This document shows positions 8,704-16,753 of a DNA stretch of 32,790 nt, in pieces. The stretch is from contig JAEUHP010000164.1 of assembly GCA_016795295.1 (NCBI GenBank), positions 1-32,790 on the forward strand, read 5' to 3'. The notes beneath the pieces are model-generated. The model was not told the origin of the DNA. It was given only the letters and a program-made list of their open reading frames with translations, and searched no databases. The position numbers were made by a program, and so were the translations under genes. The stretch is from Planctomycetota bacterium (lineage in GTDB: Bacteria > Planctomycetota > UBA1135 > UBA2386). Position 1 is the stretch's first letter, and every line of letters starts with the position of its first letter.

Positions 8704-10869
8704 TCAGGCGCGGCTGAGGCGGAAGGTCTCGCGGTCGCCGTTGCGGTCGCGGCGCACCCGCTCGACCACCAACACCGTGCTCGATTCGCGGCGCACGAAC
8801 AGTTCGGCCTTGGCGCGGTTGTCGGTGCGCACTTCCTTGGTGACCGAGTCGGTGACCGTGCGGGTCCGGAGGGTGAGGGTCAGGTTGCCGCCGTTGACGG
8901 GCCCTTCGTAGGTCTCGACGACCACGGCGTTGTCGAGCTGGGCCGACAGGGTGAGGCGCACGCCACGACCCGCCGGAGCGAGCTCCCCTTCGATCGCATA
9001 GGTCTTGCCGCCGGCCGAGCTGCCGCCGACCCACTTGCCGGTGAGGCCGTCTTCCAGGCCGTTGCCGGTGGCGCGCGGACCCACCGGATTGTTGCCCCCG
9101 GTCGGCGCCAGGTTGGGGTCGACGTTGTTCTGCAGCGCCTGCAGGCGTTGCCAGAGCTGCGCGCGGCCCATGCCCTTGCGCTCCCACATGTCGGAGTCCC
9201 ACTTCTCGAGCTGGGGCGGCGCCACACCATCGGCCCACAGCGCCTTCAGGTCGATCAGCAGCGCGTTCGGGCTGTTCATGTGCTCCTGGAGCTCCTTCAT
9301 GCCGGTCTCATAGGCCTGGCGCCAGGTGCCTCGGTTCGCACCGCTCGATGCGAGCATGGTCGCTTCGATGCCGAAGTAGTTGGAGCCGGACTGGATCACC
9401 GGGAAGCAGTGGCCAGGAATCAGCATCAGGTGCGGCGTGAAACCGAGTTCGAACGCCATCGCGGCGAACGCAATCGCGAGGTCGATGCAGGTGCCCGACT
9501 TGTTCTCGAACACCTCGCGCGGCATGTAGACGTTCTGCACGGTCTTGCGATCGAACACCTGCGCGCCGTTGAGCGTGGTGGTCGCCGGCAGCTTGTACTG
9601 CACGTCGCAGACGACCATCGTGTTGTAGATCCAGGCCAGCTTGTCCTCGACCGACATGTTCGGATTCAACTTCGCCGCGAAGTCCTGCGCGGTGCCCGCC
9701 ATCTGCTTGATCGCCGGGTCGTTGGTCGACACCCAGGCCGCGAGCATCGGGGCATTGCTGAAGTCGTCGGCCAGGATCTCGAGGCCGGTGCCGGCCTTGA
9801 GGTCGCTGAAGACGAAGCCGTTGCGGCCTTCGATGGTGGTCGAACGCGTGGCGCTGTCCTCACCCTTGCTGCCGTCGGCGTTGGTCCAGGTCCAGGCCAC
9901 GTCGATCGGCAGCACGTTGCGCGACACGTCGGTGACCAGATCCGGGCGGAACGACGGATAGTAGACGTCGACGATGGTCTGCCCAGGAATCAGTTCCGGG
10001 TAGTTGCGCGTCACGTCGTCGGCATGGCGCATCTTGTAGGTGACCTTCAAGCCACGGATCACGTTGTCGCTCGGGTTGGTGAACACCGTGCGCGCGACCC
10101 ACTGGTCCGGGAACTTGTTCTTGTTCGGGAACAAGCTGTAGATCTTGTAGGCGGTCGACATCACGACTTCCCGCGACTCGACCTGTGCCTCGAGCCGGGT
10201 CTGGCCGGCACCCTGCACCACCGGCAGCTTGTACTTCACCACCCGACGCCCGACGTCCCACTGGCCGCCGGTGGCTTCCTTGGGCAACAACACGCGGTAG
10301 CGACCGGAGAAACTGCCGAGCCCGCGCGCGACCGTGGCGGCAGAGCGGCATCCCTCGGCCGGCAGGATGTTGCCCGAGTAGGCGAAGTGGTAGACCGCGC
10401 GGCCCTCACCCTGGTTGTCGGTGACGAACTCGGCGTTCGGTGGCACCTTGAACTCCCAGTTGCCTCCACCGCGGTTCTGCGCGGCACCACGCTCGGCGAT
10501 GTTGAGTTCGAAGGTGTAGAACTGCCCTTCCTGGCGCTTCAGCGAGTAACTCTCCGAGCCATCCGCTTTGCGGCCCTCGGCCCAGTCGGCGCGTGACGCA
10601 CCGAGCAGGCGCTTGAAGTAAGAGCCGCCGATGCCGCTCAAGTTCATGCGGCGCGCGTCCGAGTCGGTCACCGAGTAACGCACCTGCTCGGCAACGTCCC
10701 CGTTGGCGGCGATGTCGATGACGGTTTCGTTGACCGCGGCGAAGTCGCGCGGTTCCTTGGGCGCCTGCGCGCGAACCGCGGTGGTGACGACCGCGGAGGA
10801 GAAGACCAGACCGAGCAGCGTGCCGAAGCACGAGTGGGCTGGCAATCGAAGCAGCGAGAGGTGGATCAT
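8704..10869 (-). CDS. Secreted transglutaminase-like superfamily protein
   Basis: 721 aa. Residues 1-36 look like a signal peptide (hydrophobic LLGLVFSSAVVTTAV, then AQA). The region 40-400 is mostly beta and may be a DUF3857-like N-terminal domain, though I cannot be sure. A transglutaminase-like (papain-fold) domain lies at about 400-510 with a plausible catalytic triad: C461 in NKSGTCIDLA, H487 in IPGHCFPVI and E502 in YFGIEATM; the third residue is more often Asp. The C-terminal 120 residues form a beta-rich module beginning LTGKWVGG. Likely role: thiol protease, amidase or crosslinker acting in the periplasm or outside the cell (inference). ATG 10869 is preferred over an upstream start at 10920 because it directly precedes the signal peptide. 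A lipoprotein gene follows after 26 bases. Confidence 0.82.
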   Translation of the reverse strand: MIHLSLLRLPAHSCFGTLLGLVFSSAVVTTAVRAQAPKEPRDFAAVNETVIDIAANGDVAEQVRYSVTDSDARRMNLSGIGGSYFKRLLGASRADWAEGRKADGSESYSLKRQEGQFYTFELNIAERGAAQNRGGGNWEFKVPPNAEFVTDNQGEGRAVYHFAYSGNILPAEGCRSAATVARGLGSFSGRYRVLLPKEATGGQWDVGRRVVKYKLPVVQGAGQTRLEAQVESREVVMSTAYKIYSLFPNKNKFPDQWVARTVFTNPSDNVIRGLKVTYKMRHADDVTRNYPELIPGQTIVDVYYPSFRPDLVTDVSRNVLPIDVAWTWTNADGSKGEDSATRSTTIEGRNGFVFSDLKAGTGLEILADDFSNAPMLAAWVSTNDPAIKQMAGTAQDFAAKLNPNMSVEDKLAWIYNTMVVCDVQYKLPATTTLNGAQVFDRKTVQNVYMPREVFENKSGTCIDLAIAFAAMAFELGFTPHLMLIPGHCFPVIQSGSNYFGIEATMLASSGANRGTWRQAYETGMKELQEHMNSPNALLIDLKALWADGVAPPQLEKWDSDMWERKGMGRAQLWQRLQALQNNVDPNLAPTGGNNPVGPRATGNGLEDGLTGKWVGGSSAGGKTYAIEGELAPAGRGVRLTLSAQLDNAVVVETYEGPVNGGNLTLTLRTRTVTDSVTKEVRTDNRAKAELFVRRESSTVLVVERVRRDRNGDRETFRLSRA

Positions 10870-11075
10870 GTTCACTTGAGGAGTGCGATCGAGAGTGTGA
10901 GCTCGGGCAACGGCGCGCATTGGGCAGCGTTGCGAAACTCAGCGGAGAATTGTCCGCAGTGGTCGATTGCAGACCATAAATCCATGCCCACCAAGAATCT
11001 GCAGCAGAATGAACGGCACCAGTCCGGTCCGTGTCCCCCCCCCGGGGCCGGCCACTGCGCTGGCCAGCTGGCCTG
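10870..11075. other. Intergenic gap upstream of the transglutaminase-like gene
   Basis: The 206 bases are less GC-rich between about 10935 and 11020 than the surrounding genes, which suggests that the promoter of the minus-strand transglutaminase-like gene lies here; I could not find convincing -35/-10 boxes. A run of nine C (11035-11043) follows. A perfect 12-base palindrome, GGCCAGCTGGCC at 11062-11073, lies directly after the VTC stop codon. Neither element is a standard terminator. Confidence 0.35.
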
Positions 11076-11759
11076 CTACCAAGCGCTGGGCGCCATGGCC
11101 TGCCCCGGATGGTGCGCCAGCACGAACTTCGAGCAGCGACTCGGTCGCAACGGCACCTCTTGCAACCACTTCTGCACTTCTGCCTCGTGCCCGGCGGCAG
11201 CTTTGACCTCGACCACCACGAGTTCGGGCAGCGGGGTTGGCCGGCGCCTCGACACCATGGCGCCAAAGCGCAAGTCGGCCGCGCCCAGGTCCCGGTCCAG
11301 GGTGACCCGCAGCCGGCCGTCCGCCGACCCGAAGTACTCGCGCCGGTACCAGATCCACTGCACCGGCTCCTGCCCCGACAGCAAGCCGCGCGCCGCCGCC
11401 GGCACCCGCTCCCGCAGCGCCGCCAGGAAGTCCCGCCGGGACACACCCTCGACGTCGAGGCGGCCCGCCACTTCGAACAGCGGCTTGTCGCCCAGCACGC
11501 CATGCCGGCGCTTGCACTCGAGTTGTGCCACCACGCCGGCCACCGCCTCGCCGTACCAGCGCACCCGCAGTTTCTGCCGCGCCGCGATGCCGGCCAGATT
11601 GTCGGCGAGCGCTCGGCCGTCGGGCGTGTCGAGATACACACTCTGCACCGTGCGCTCGGGATGCAGTTCGCGCAGCGCCGACGACAGCAGCTCGAGGTTG
11701 GCACGGATCCGGTGCAGGTCGATCCGCCGCCCGACCAGCTTGACCTCATAGCGACTCAT
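11076..11759 (-). CDS. VTC-domain protein (polyphosphate polymerase-type triphosphate tunnel fold)
   Basis: 227 aa, matching a single VTC (CYTH/TTM-like) domain. The tunnel-lining basic and acidic residues expected of the fold are visible: K63/R65/R67 in KLRVRWYG, E81/K83 in LECKRRHG, R139/R140 in WYRREYF, R151 and D155 in LRVTLDRD, E184/K186 in VVEVK, and S210/K211 near the end. In yeast Vtc4 this fold makes polyphosphate from ATP; in bacteria, VTC-domain proteins are often encoded beside CotH-like and DUF4956 proteins, as here, with an unproven role. No transmembrane segment is present, so it acts in the cytoplasm, perhaps tethered by the DUF4956 protein (inference). The start overlaps the stop of the CotH-like gene by four bases (ATGA). 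It could bind another triphosphate substrate instead of making polyphosphate. Confidence 0.88.
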   Translation of the reverse strand: MSRYEVKLVGRRIDLHRIRANLELLSSALRELHPERTVQSVYLDTPDGRALADNLAGIAARQKLRVRWYGEAVAGVVAQLECKRRHGVLGDKPLFEVAGRLDVEGVSRRDFLAALRERVPAAARGLLSGQEPVQWIWYRREYFGSADGRLRVTLDRDLGAADLRFGAMVSRRRPTPLPELVVVEVKAAAGHEAEVQKWLQEVPLRPSRCSKFVLAHHPGQAMAPSAW

Positions 11760-14503
11760 TTGCCGAGAATCCTCTGCCGGTAGAGCGCTTCGACGTCCAC
11801 GTCCTGGGTCGGCATCACTTGGTCGTCGACGAACAGTTCGCAGCCGGTCTGCACCAGCCGGGGCGCCGCCGCCGGCACCCGGCAACCCCGTAGGCGCAGG
11901 CGCGCCGGGCCGAACTCGGGCTTCTTCACGTAGACCGCCGCCAGGAAGTGCTCCACCGCGTCGACCTGGCAACCGGTGAGCAGCGCCTCGGCACGGTCTT
12001 TGGCCGCCACCGCGATCGCCGCAGCCTCGATGTGGCAGGCATCCGCCGTGAGGGACGAAGCCTCGCCGACCGACAGCGCTTTGTCGCCGATGTTGCGGAA
12101 CCGGCAGCCGCGCACCTGCACCGTGCTGCCGCTCACGTCGATCGCGTCCTCCCCCGCATCGGCGAACTCGCAGTCGACGATCGTGCCCGTGACGAAGTCG
12201 CCGTCGAGCAGGTCGCTCGGACCGCCGGCGAACGTGCAGCGCTCGAACTGCACACGGCAGCCGAACACGTTCACCACGTCTTCGCCGCGACCGGCCAGGA
12301 ACTGGCAGTCGCTGGCGTGCACCGGCGCGTCCAAACAGGTCAAGCCACCACTGCTGTGCCAGCCGCCACGCCGGATCTCGCCGGCATGGCGCAGTTCGAA
12401 GTGCTGCAGACGGCTCGGCCCGGCGCTGCCGAGCACCACCATGCCGGCGAAGCCCTGCGCCGGGTCCTGCGCGCCGACCCGCACCGGCCGTTCGGCCGTG
12501 CCGGCAGCCTGCAGCGCTCCGACCACCACCACCGCAGCGGGCGCCAGGTGCAGTTCGGCCCCCGGCGCAAGGTGCAGCGGCACGCCGACCGGCAGCAAGA
12601 AGTCGCCGTCGACCCGGTGGCGCCCTTCGGGCACCCAGAGTTGGCGCTCGCGCAGGTCGTAGTGCAGGAACGGATACCGTTCGAGCGCTTGCGCCAGGGT
12701 GGGCGCCGGGGGCCGGCCGAGGCTCGCCACCTCCGGCATCGGCGCGCGGCGCAGGACCAGGGGTTCGTGCCGCAACTCCGGTTCGGCCACGGGCCGGTAG
12801 AGCACTTCGAGATCGATGCCGGCGCCCCGCTCGGGGTCGGCGTTCTGCCGGATCGCACGCTTCAGCGCCGCCACTTCGCCGAGATCCGCCAGCCGGCGGT
12901 CGATGGGGATGCGAAACCGCACCCGCGCGCCGTCGGCCGGCAGCAACACCGCGCCACCGGGCAACACGGTCACCGCGTCTTCGGCCTCGGGCAGGGCAGC
13001 CAAACCGACCAGGGCCTCCGCCGCCGGCACGATGCGCCCGTTGCGGAACCGGAACCCGACCAGTTCGGTGGCGATGGTGGTGCGCGACCAGGACTCGACT
13101 TCGGCGGCCCGCTCGTCGCGGCCGTCGGCCGAGCGCAGGCCGACCAAGGCAGCCAGGAAACCCGCTGCGTGCCGCGGCCGCGCCACCTGCTGCAGTTCGG
13201 CGGCCTGGGCGCGCAGCAGGCTCTCGAGCGCGGCGGCGAGATCCACGCCCGGCATGCCGCTGCCCGCCGCCTGCATCGCCCGGTCGAACGCGCGCACCTG
13301 CGGCAGCAACTCGGCCAGCAGTGCGTCGACGAACTCGGGCGCCGTGAGCTGGCCGAGTTCGCGCCACGCGGCGACCAGCACTGCGTCGCTGCTGGTGAGC
13401 CAGCGGATCGCCGGGCTGTCGAGCACCAGTTCGCCGCGGTGCACGGTGAGATCCGCCGCCGTGTCGAAGACGATCGGCTCCAGCCGGTCGAGCACGGGAT
13501 CGTGGTACAGCCGCCACTGGATCCAGGAAACGCCGTGGAAGGCGCGGAACAGCGTGTAGAGCGCCAGCCACTTGCCCAGCCGCTCGGCGGCAAACAGGTC
13601 CTCGACCGCGCGCCCTTCGAGCCGGCGCAGCGCCAACAGCTGGCGCACCACCGACACTTCCGGATCGCCGGCGACCGCCAGGCGCTGCACGTCGCGCGCC
13701 ATGGCGATCGCGCGCAGCAAACGCGAGTCCAATCCGGGCGTGGCCAGCAACCGGCGTTCGTCGAAACCCGCGACCTCGGCATCGACCAAGGCCTGGGTGC
13801 GCAACAGACCTTCGGCCGGGGTGCCGGTGCGATGGAAACCGTACTGCAGCGTGGTGCCCCACCGCGCCGACTCGTCGAAGCGCACGATCGGGCCGTCGCG
13901 CCGGCCCTGGGACTCCAACAGCTCCTTGGCCGGGTGCTCTTCGAGGTAGTAGACGCCCTTCTGGGTGCCGTTGATCGCCACGGTGGCGAAGTCGGCTCGC
14001 GGCGCCAGGACACCGCGGCGCCGCGCCACGGCCATCACCACCCACTCCATGGTGTGGCCGCGCGTCTTCGGGTGCTGCACGGCGAACCGGCGCATGCCGC
14101 GAATCGGTGCATCGAGCTCGAACCGCAGCGACCACTGGTCGGTGTCGAGATGGTCGGTCCAATCGCCTTTCAGACGCACCCGGCCGCGCGCCGACTCGGC
14201 ACCGCAACGCACCACCACGGGCACCAGATCGGCGGCCTGCTGTTCCAGAATGCCGGCCGCGAGCGCCGCCGTGCGCCGCGCAGTGAGCCGGTCGAGATCC
14301 GCCGCGGTGAGGCTCAGCTCGTAGTGCGGCAGTTCGGGCAGCGGGCCCGGCTGCGGCGCGGCACTCGGCAACGGCGGCAGGTCGCGGCTCGGCCGCGGCT
14401 CGGCGAGGCTGTGCGTCACCAGCCCGCCGAGCGCGAACGCTCCGAGCGCCACGAGCCACGTGGCGCCGGTGCGTCGCTTCACCTGGTTGCCGCCGATGTG
14501 CAC
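11756..14503 (-). CDS. CotH-like kinase-fold protein fused to a right-handed parallel beta-helix
   Basis: 915 aa. One N-terminal transmembrane segment or uncleaved signal (about 14-33) predicts an extracytoplasmic protein. Residues about 105-360 have the CotH pattern: VRLKGDWTDH (109-118), NGTQKGVYYLEEH (178-190), GKWLALYTLFRAFHG (310-324) and FDTAADL (346-352). Residues about 625-880 are a run of short Cys/Asp/Gly-rich beta-strand repeats (for example DCQFLAGRGEDVVNV, DCEFADAGEDAIDV, GCRFRNIGDKALSV) typical of a parallel beta-helix of the pectate-lyase/NosD type. Bacillus CotH is a spore-coat protein kinase; the Asp residues of its active site look poorly kept here. The likely start is GTG at 14503; GTG at 14482 is an alternative. 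The gene lies 34 bases after the DUF4956 gene and overlaps the VTC gene, so the three form one operon. Confidence 0.8.
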   Translation of the reverse strand: MHIGGNQVKRRTGATWLVALGAFALGGLVTHSLAEPRPSRDLPPLPSAAPQPGPLPELPHYELSLTAADLDRLTARRTAALAAGILEQQAADLVPVVVRCGAESARGRVRLKGDWTDHLDTDQWSLRFELDAPIRGMRRFAVQHPKTRGHTMEWVVMAVARRRGVLAPRADFATVAINGTQKGVYYLEEHPAKELLESQGRRDGPIVRFDESARWGTTLQYGFHRTGTPAEGLLRTQALVDAEVAGFDERRLLATPGLDSRLLRAIAMARDVQRLAVAGDPEVSVVRQLLALRRLEGRAVEDLFAAERLGKWLALYTLFRAFHGVSWIQWRLYHDPVLDRLEPIVFDTAADLTVHRGELVLDSPAIRWLTSSDAVLVAAWRELGQLTAPEFVDALLAELLPQVRAFDRAMQAAGSGMPGVDLAAALESLLRAQAAELQQVARPRHAAGFLAALVGLRSADGRDERAAEVESWSRTTIATELVGFRFRNGRIVPAAEALVGLAALPEAEDAVTVLPGGAVLLPADGARVRFRIPIDRRLADLGEVAALKRAIRQNADPERGAGIDLEVLYRPVAEPELRHEPLVLRRAPMPEVASLGRPPAPTLAQALERYPFLHYDLRERQLWVPEGRHRVDGDFLLPVGVPLHLAPGAELHLAPAAVVVVGALQAAGTAERPVRVGAQDPAQGFAGMVVLGSAGPSRLQHFELRHAGEIRRGGWHSSGGLTCLDAPVHASDCQFLAGRGEDVVNVFGCRVQFERCTFAGGPSDLLDGDFVTGTIVDCEFADAGEDAIDVSGSTVQVRGCRFRNIGDKALSVGEASSLTADACHIEAAAIAVAAKDRAEALLTGCQVDAVEHFLAAVYVKKPEFGPARLRLRGCRVPAAAPRLVQTGCELFVDDQVMPTQDVDVEALYRQRILGK

Positions 14504-14537
14504 GGTGGGTCTGCCGGCCCGCGGACCGGCGCTCCGT

Positions 14538-15218
14538 TCATTCCAGGTGGTCGCGCTCGATCAGGCTGACATCGGCCCCGGGCACCGCCTTGCGCACGTC
14601 GTCGAGCAACGCTTGCAATTGGCTGGTGTCGCGCAGTTCGACGAACAGGCTGGCCTCGAAGCGCTCCCCATGGCAGTCGACGCGCCGCAGGTCGACGTGC
14701 TGGCAGTGGCCACTCACCGCCGGCAGCAGCACCGGCAGCGGCGCCGCCCCGGCAGGTGCCGGAGCGGCCACTTCGAGCACCGTGCGCAGCGGCACCCGCC
14801 CGCCGGGCAGGCCACTGCGCAGCGCCATCACCGCCAGCACCACCACGAACACCAACGCGGTCTCGTAGCGGCGGTCGGCGCCGAGCCCAACGCCGAGGGC
14901 AATCGCCAGGAACAGGTAGGCGAGTTCCTCCGGCTCCTTGATCGGCGTGCGGAAGCGGATGATGGACAGGGCACCGACGAGGCCCAGCGACAGCGCCAGG
15001 GACACCTTGACCACGGAGATGATCAACAGGGTGGTGGCGCTGATGAACACCAGCACCCGCGCCATTTTGGCTTTGTTGCCGAGCACTTGGCCGAAGCGCA
15101 CATAGTGCCAGCCCAGCACATGGCTGAGGGCCAAGCCGATCAGCAGATTGATGCCGAGGTCGGTGAGATGGAGCTCGGCGACGCCAGTCGCCTGGAGCGG
15201 GTTCTGCAGCGAGAGCAT
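14538..15218 (-). CDS. DUF4956-family membrane protein
   Basis: 226 aa. The N-terminal two thirds hold about four hydrophobic segments; the segment LVGALSIIRFRTPIKEPEE followed by LAYLFLAIALGVGLGA is the hallmark of DUF4956. The C-terminal 75 residues are soluble and resemble an ACT- or ferredoxin-like fold (alternating strands, ending DVSLIERDHLE). The molecular function of the family is unknown. Its genomic association with VTC-domain and CotH-like proteins is repeated in this operon, which suggests it is the membrane partner of the VTC protein, perhaps for export or positioning of a polymer (inference). ATG 15218 is chosen; a TTG at 15266 would add a 16-residue, Arg/Pro-rich extension without family similarity. 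The ribosome binding site is weak. Confidence 0.85.
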   Translation of the reverse strand: MLSLQNPLQATGVAELHLTDLGINLLIGLALSHVLGWHYVRFGQVLGNKAKMARVLVFISATTLLIISVVKVSLALSLGLVGALSIIRFRTPIKEPEELAYLFLAIALGVGLGADRRYETALVFVVVLAVMALRSGLPGGRVPLRTVLEVAAPAPAGAAPLPVLLPAVSGHCQHVDLRRVDCHGERFEASLFVELRDTSQLQALLDDVRKAVPGADVSLIERDHLE

Positions 15219-15324
15219 TGCTAAGGGGAAGCAACGCACCAGGCGGGGGCGGCCGGGCGCGGACAAGGCATGTTGCCGCAGGACGCGCGCGAGGGACAGG
15301 GGGTAGTGCAGATCGTTTTCTCAA

Positions 15325-15344
15325 CCCGGGACATCCAGCCCGGG
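15325..15344. other. Stem-loop between the AI-2E permease and DUF4956 genes
   Basis: CCCGGG at 15325-15330 and again at 15339-15344 can form a six-base-pair stem with an eight-base loop. Just beside it, at 15367-15380, CGGCC-GAAA-GGCCG forms a second hairpin with a GNRA tetraloop. They lie in the 187-base gap after the permease stop on the minus strand. Neither is followed by a T-run, so this could be a weak terminator, an mRNA-stabilising element or chance in GC-rich DNA. Confidence 0.35.
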
Positions 15345-15405
15345 CAACCCCGCCCACCCGTCCCCCCGGCCGAAAGGCCGCACCTCCGACGCCACCGGAC
15401 GCGGA

Positions 15406-16635
15406 TCAGGCTTCGTGGGGCCGCTCTTCGGGGCGGCGGATCGCGTGGCGGAACACGTAGTTCACGATCGGGATGCCCAACACCAGCCCCCACACGCCGA
15501 ACAGCTTGCCGCCGATCGTCAGCACGATCAGCACCAGCACCGGATTCATGTGCATGTGGTGGCCGTAGATCGCCGGGTTCAGCACGTAGGTCTCCAGCGC
15601 GTGGATCACGCAGATCAGTACGATCGCCAGGACCATGGTCCCGACCCCGCCCGCCTGCAGTGCCAGAAGGCAGATCGGCGTCGAGCTGATGAAGGTGCCG
15701 GCGACCGGGATGAAGCTGCACAGGAACACGATCGCCGACAGCACCAGCAGGTTGGGCAGCCCCATCATCCAGATGCCGATCGCCGTCAGGATGGTGTTGC
15801 ACACGGCGATGAACAGCTGGGCCTCCAGCGCCTTGCCGAGCACCTTGCCGAAACCCGCGATGTTGTCGGCGACTTCGTCGTAGATGAAGCCGATCTTGGT
15901 GCGCGACAGTCCCTGCACGCTGCGCTGCAGCTTGGGCAGGTCGAGCACGATCAGGAACGAGAACAGCAGCGACAGCAGGAACGCACTGGCGTAGCCGAGC
16001 ACCGACTCCCCGAGGTCGATCAGGCTCGAAGTCGGCGACTTGCCGTTCCCGGCCGCGGCCGGCGCCCCGGGTCCACCACCGCTGAAGGTGGCCTTCACCA
16101 AGTCGTCGATCAGGCGCAGGTTGGCCGGCGGCTTTTGCTCGACCGGCTTCGGCTCCGGCGGCTTCTCACCGTTGCCGGTCACCGGCGCCGGCGGCTCGTC
16201 CAGCACCTTCGACGGGTCCGGGGCATTCTTGTTCTTGACGATTGCGTCGTGGAGCGACGGCCACTGCCGCAGCACCCGATCGATCTCCGCGTCGGCGTCG
16301 GCGATGAACCGTTCACGGTTGCGCAGGAACGTACTCGCCTGCTCCTGGACCCGGGGCGCCAGGGTGAAGCCGGTGGCGAACAGCGTGCCGAGGAACACCA
16401 GGCCCACGATCGTCACCCGCAGCGGCCGATTCTTGACTCGGTGCGCCAGTCCGTCGACGCCGTGCGCCTGCACGTAGGCGAAGACGAACGTCAGGAAGAT
16501 CAACAGCAGGAACGGCCGCAGCAGGTACAGCACCGCCAGCAGCAGCGCCCACACGAACGCGCGGGTGGCGAGCGAGAAGATGCGGTCCCACGGCGGTGGG
16601 AGAGTCTTTTCGGGGTGGTCCAAACCGTGCTCCAT
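15406..16635 (-). CDS. AI-2E family transporter (PF01594-type permease)
   Basis: 409 aa with the family layout: two N-terminal transmembrane segments (about 25-55 and 72-92), a long extracytoplasmic helical region, then a C-terminal block of helices. Conserved motifs near the end are visible: FIPVAGTFISSTP (308-320), ALETYVLNPAIYG (346-358) and GVWGLVLGIPI (380-390). Members include TqsA (AI-2 export) and several Na+/H+ antiporters, so the substrate cannot be named. Between residues about 137 and 205 there is a Pro/Lys/Gly-rich insertion absent from typical members. ATG 16635 is preferred to an upstream start at 16674. The gene is divergent from the FG-GAP lipoprotein gene, with a 118-base shared upstream region. 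It lies 187 bases before the DUF4956 gene and may or may not be part of that operon. Confidence 0.88.
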   Translation of the reverse strand: MEHGLDHPEKTLPPPWDRIFSLATRAFVWALLLAVLYLLRPFLLLIFLTFVFAYVQAHGVDGLAHRVKNRPLRVTIVGLVFLGTLFATGFTLAPRVQEQASTFLRNRERFIADADAEIDRVLRQWPSLHDAIVKNKNAPDPSKVLDEPPAPVTGNGEKPPEPKPVEQKPPANLRLIDDLVKATFSGGGPGAPAAAGNGKSPTSSLIDLGESVLGYASAFLLSLLFSFLIVLDLPKLQRSVQGLSRTKIGFIYDEVADNIAGFGKVLGKALEAQLFIAVCNTILTAIGIWMMGLPNLLVLSAIVFLCSFIPVAGTFISSTPICLLALQAGGVGTMVLAIVLICVIHALETYVLNPAIYGHHMHMNPVLVLIVLTIGGKLFGVWGLVLGIPIVNYVFRHAIRRPEERPHEA

Positions 16636-16753
16636 GCGCCGAGGACGGTACTGACCGCCGCAGTGGATCGCCACAGCGCCGCATCAAGATTGTCGCGGCG
16701 GCCTGGGGCCTTGCGCCCCCCCCCACACCGCGGCGAACTTGCCGGGCCAGCAC

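Noticed and set aside
11062..11073. Palindrome GGCCAGCTGGCC considered as an operator or terminator
   Set aside because: A single short GC palindrome just after a stop codon is expected by chance at this base composition; no second copy or T-run.
11948..14569. 873-residue open frame on the plus strand opposite the CotH-like gene
   Set aside because: Antisense of a protein with clear CotH and beta-helix patterns; His/Gln/Arg-rich text without hydrophobic core.
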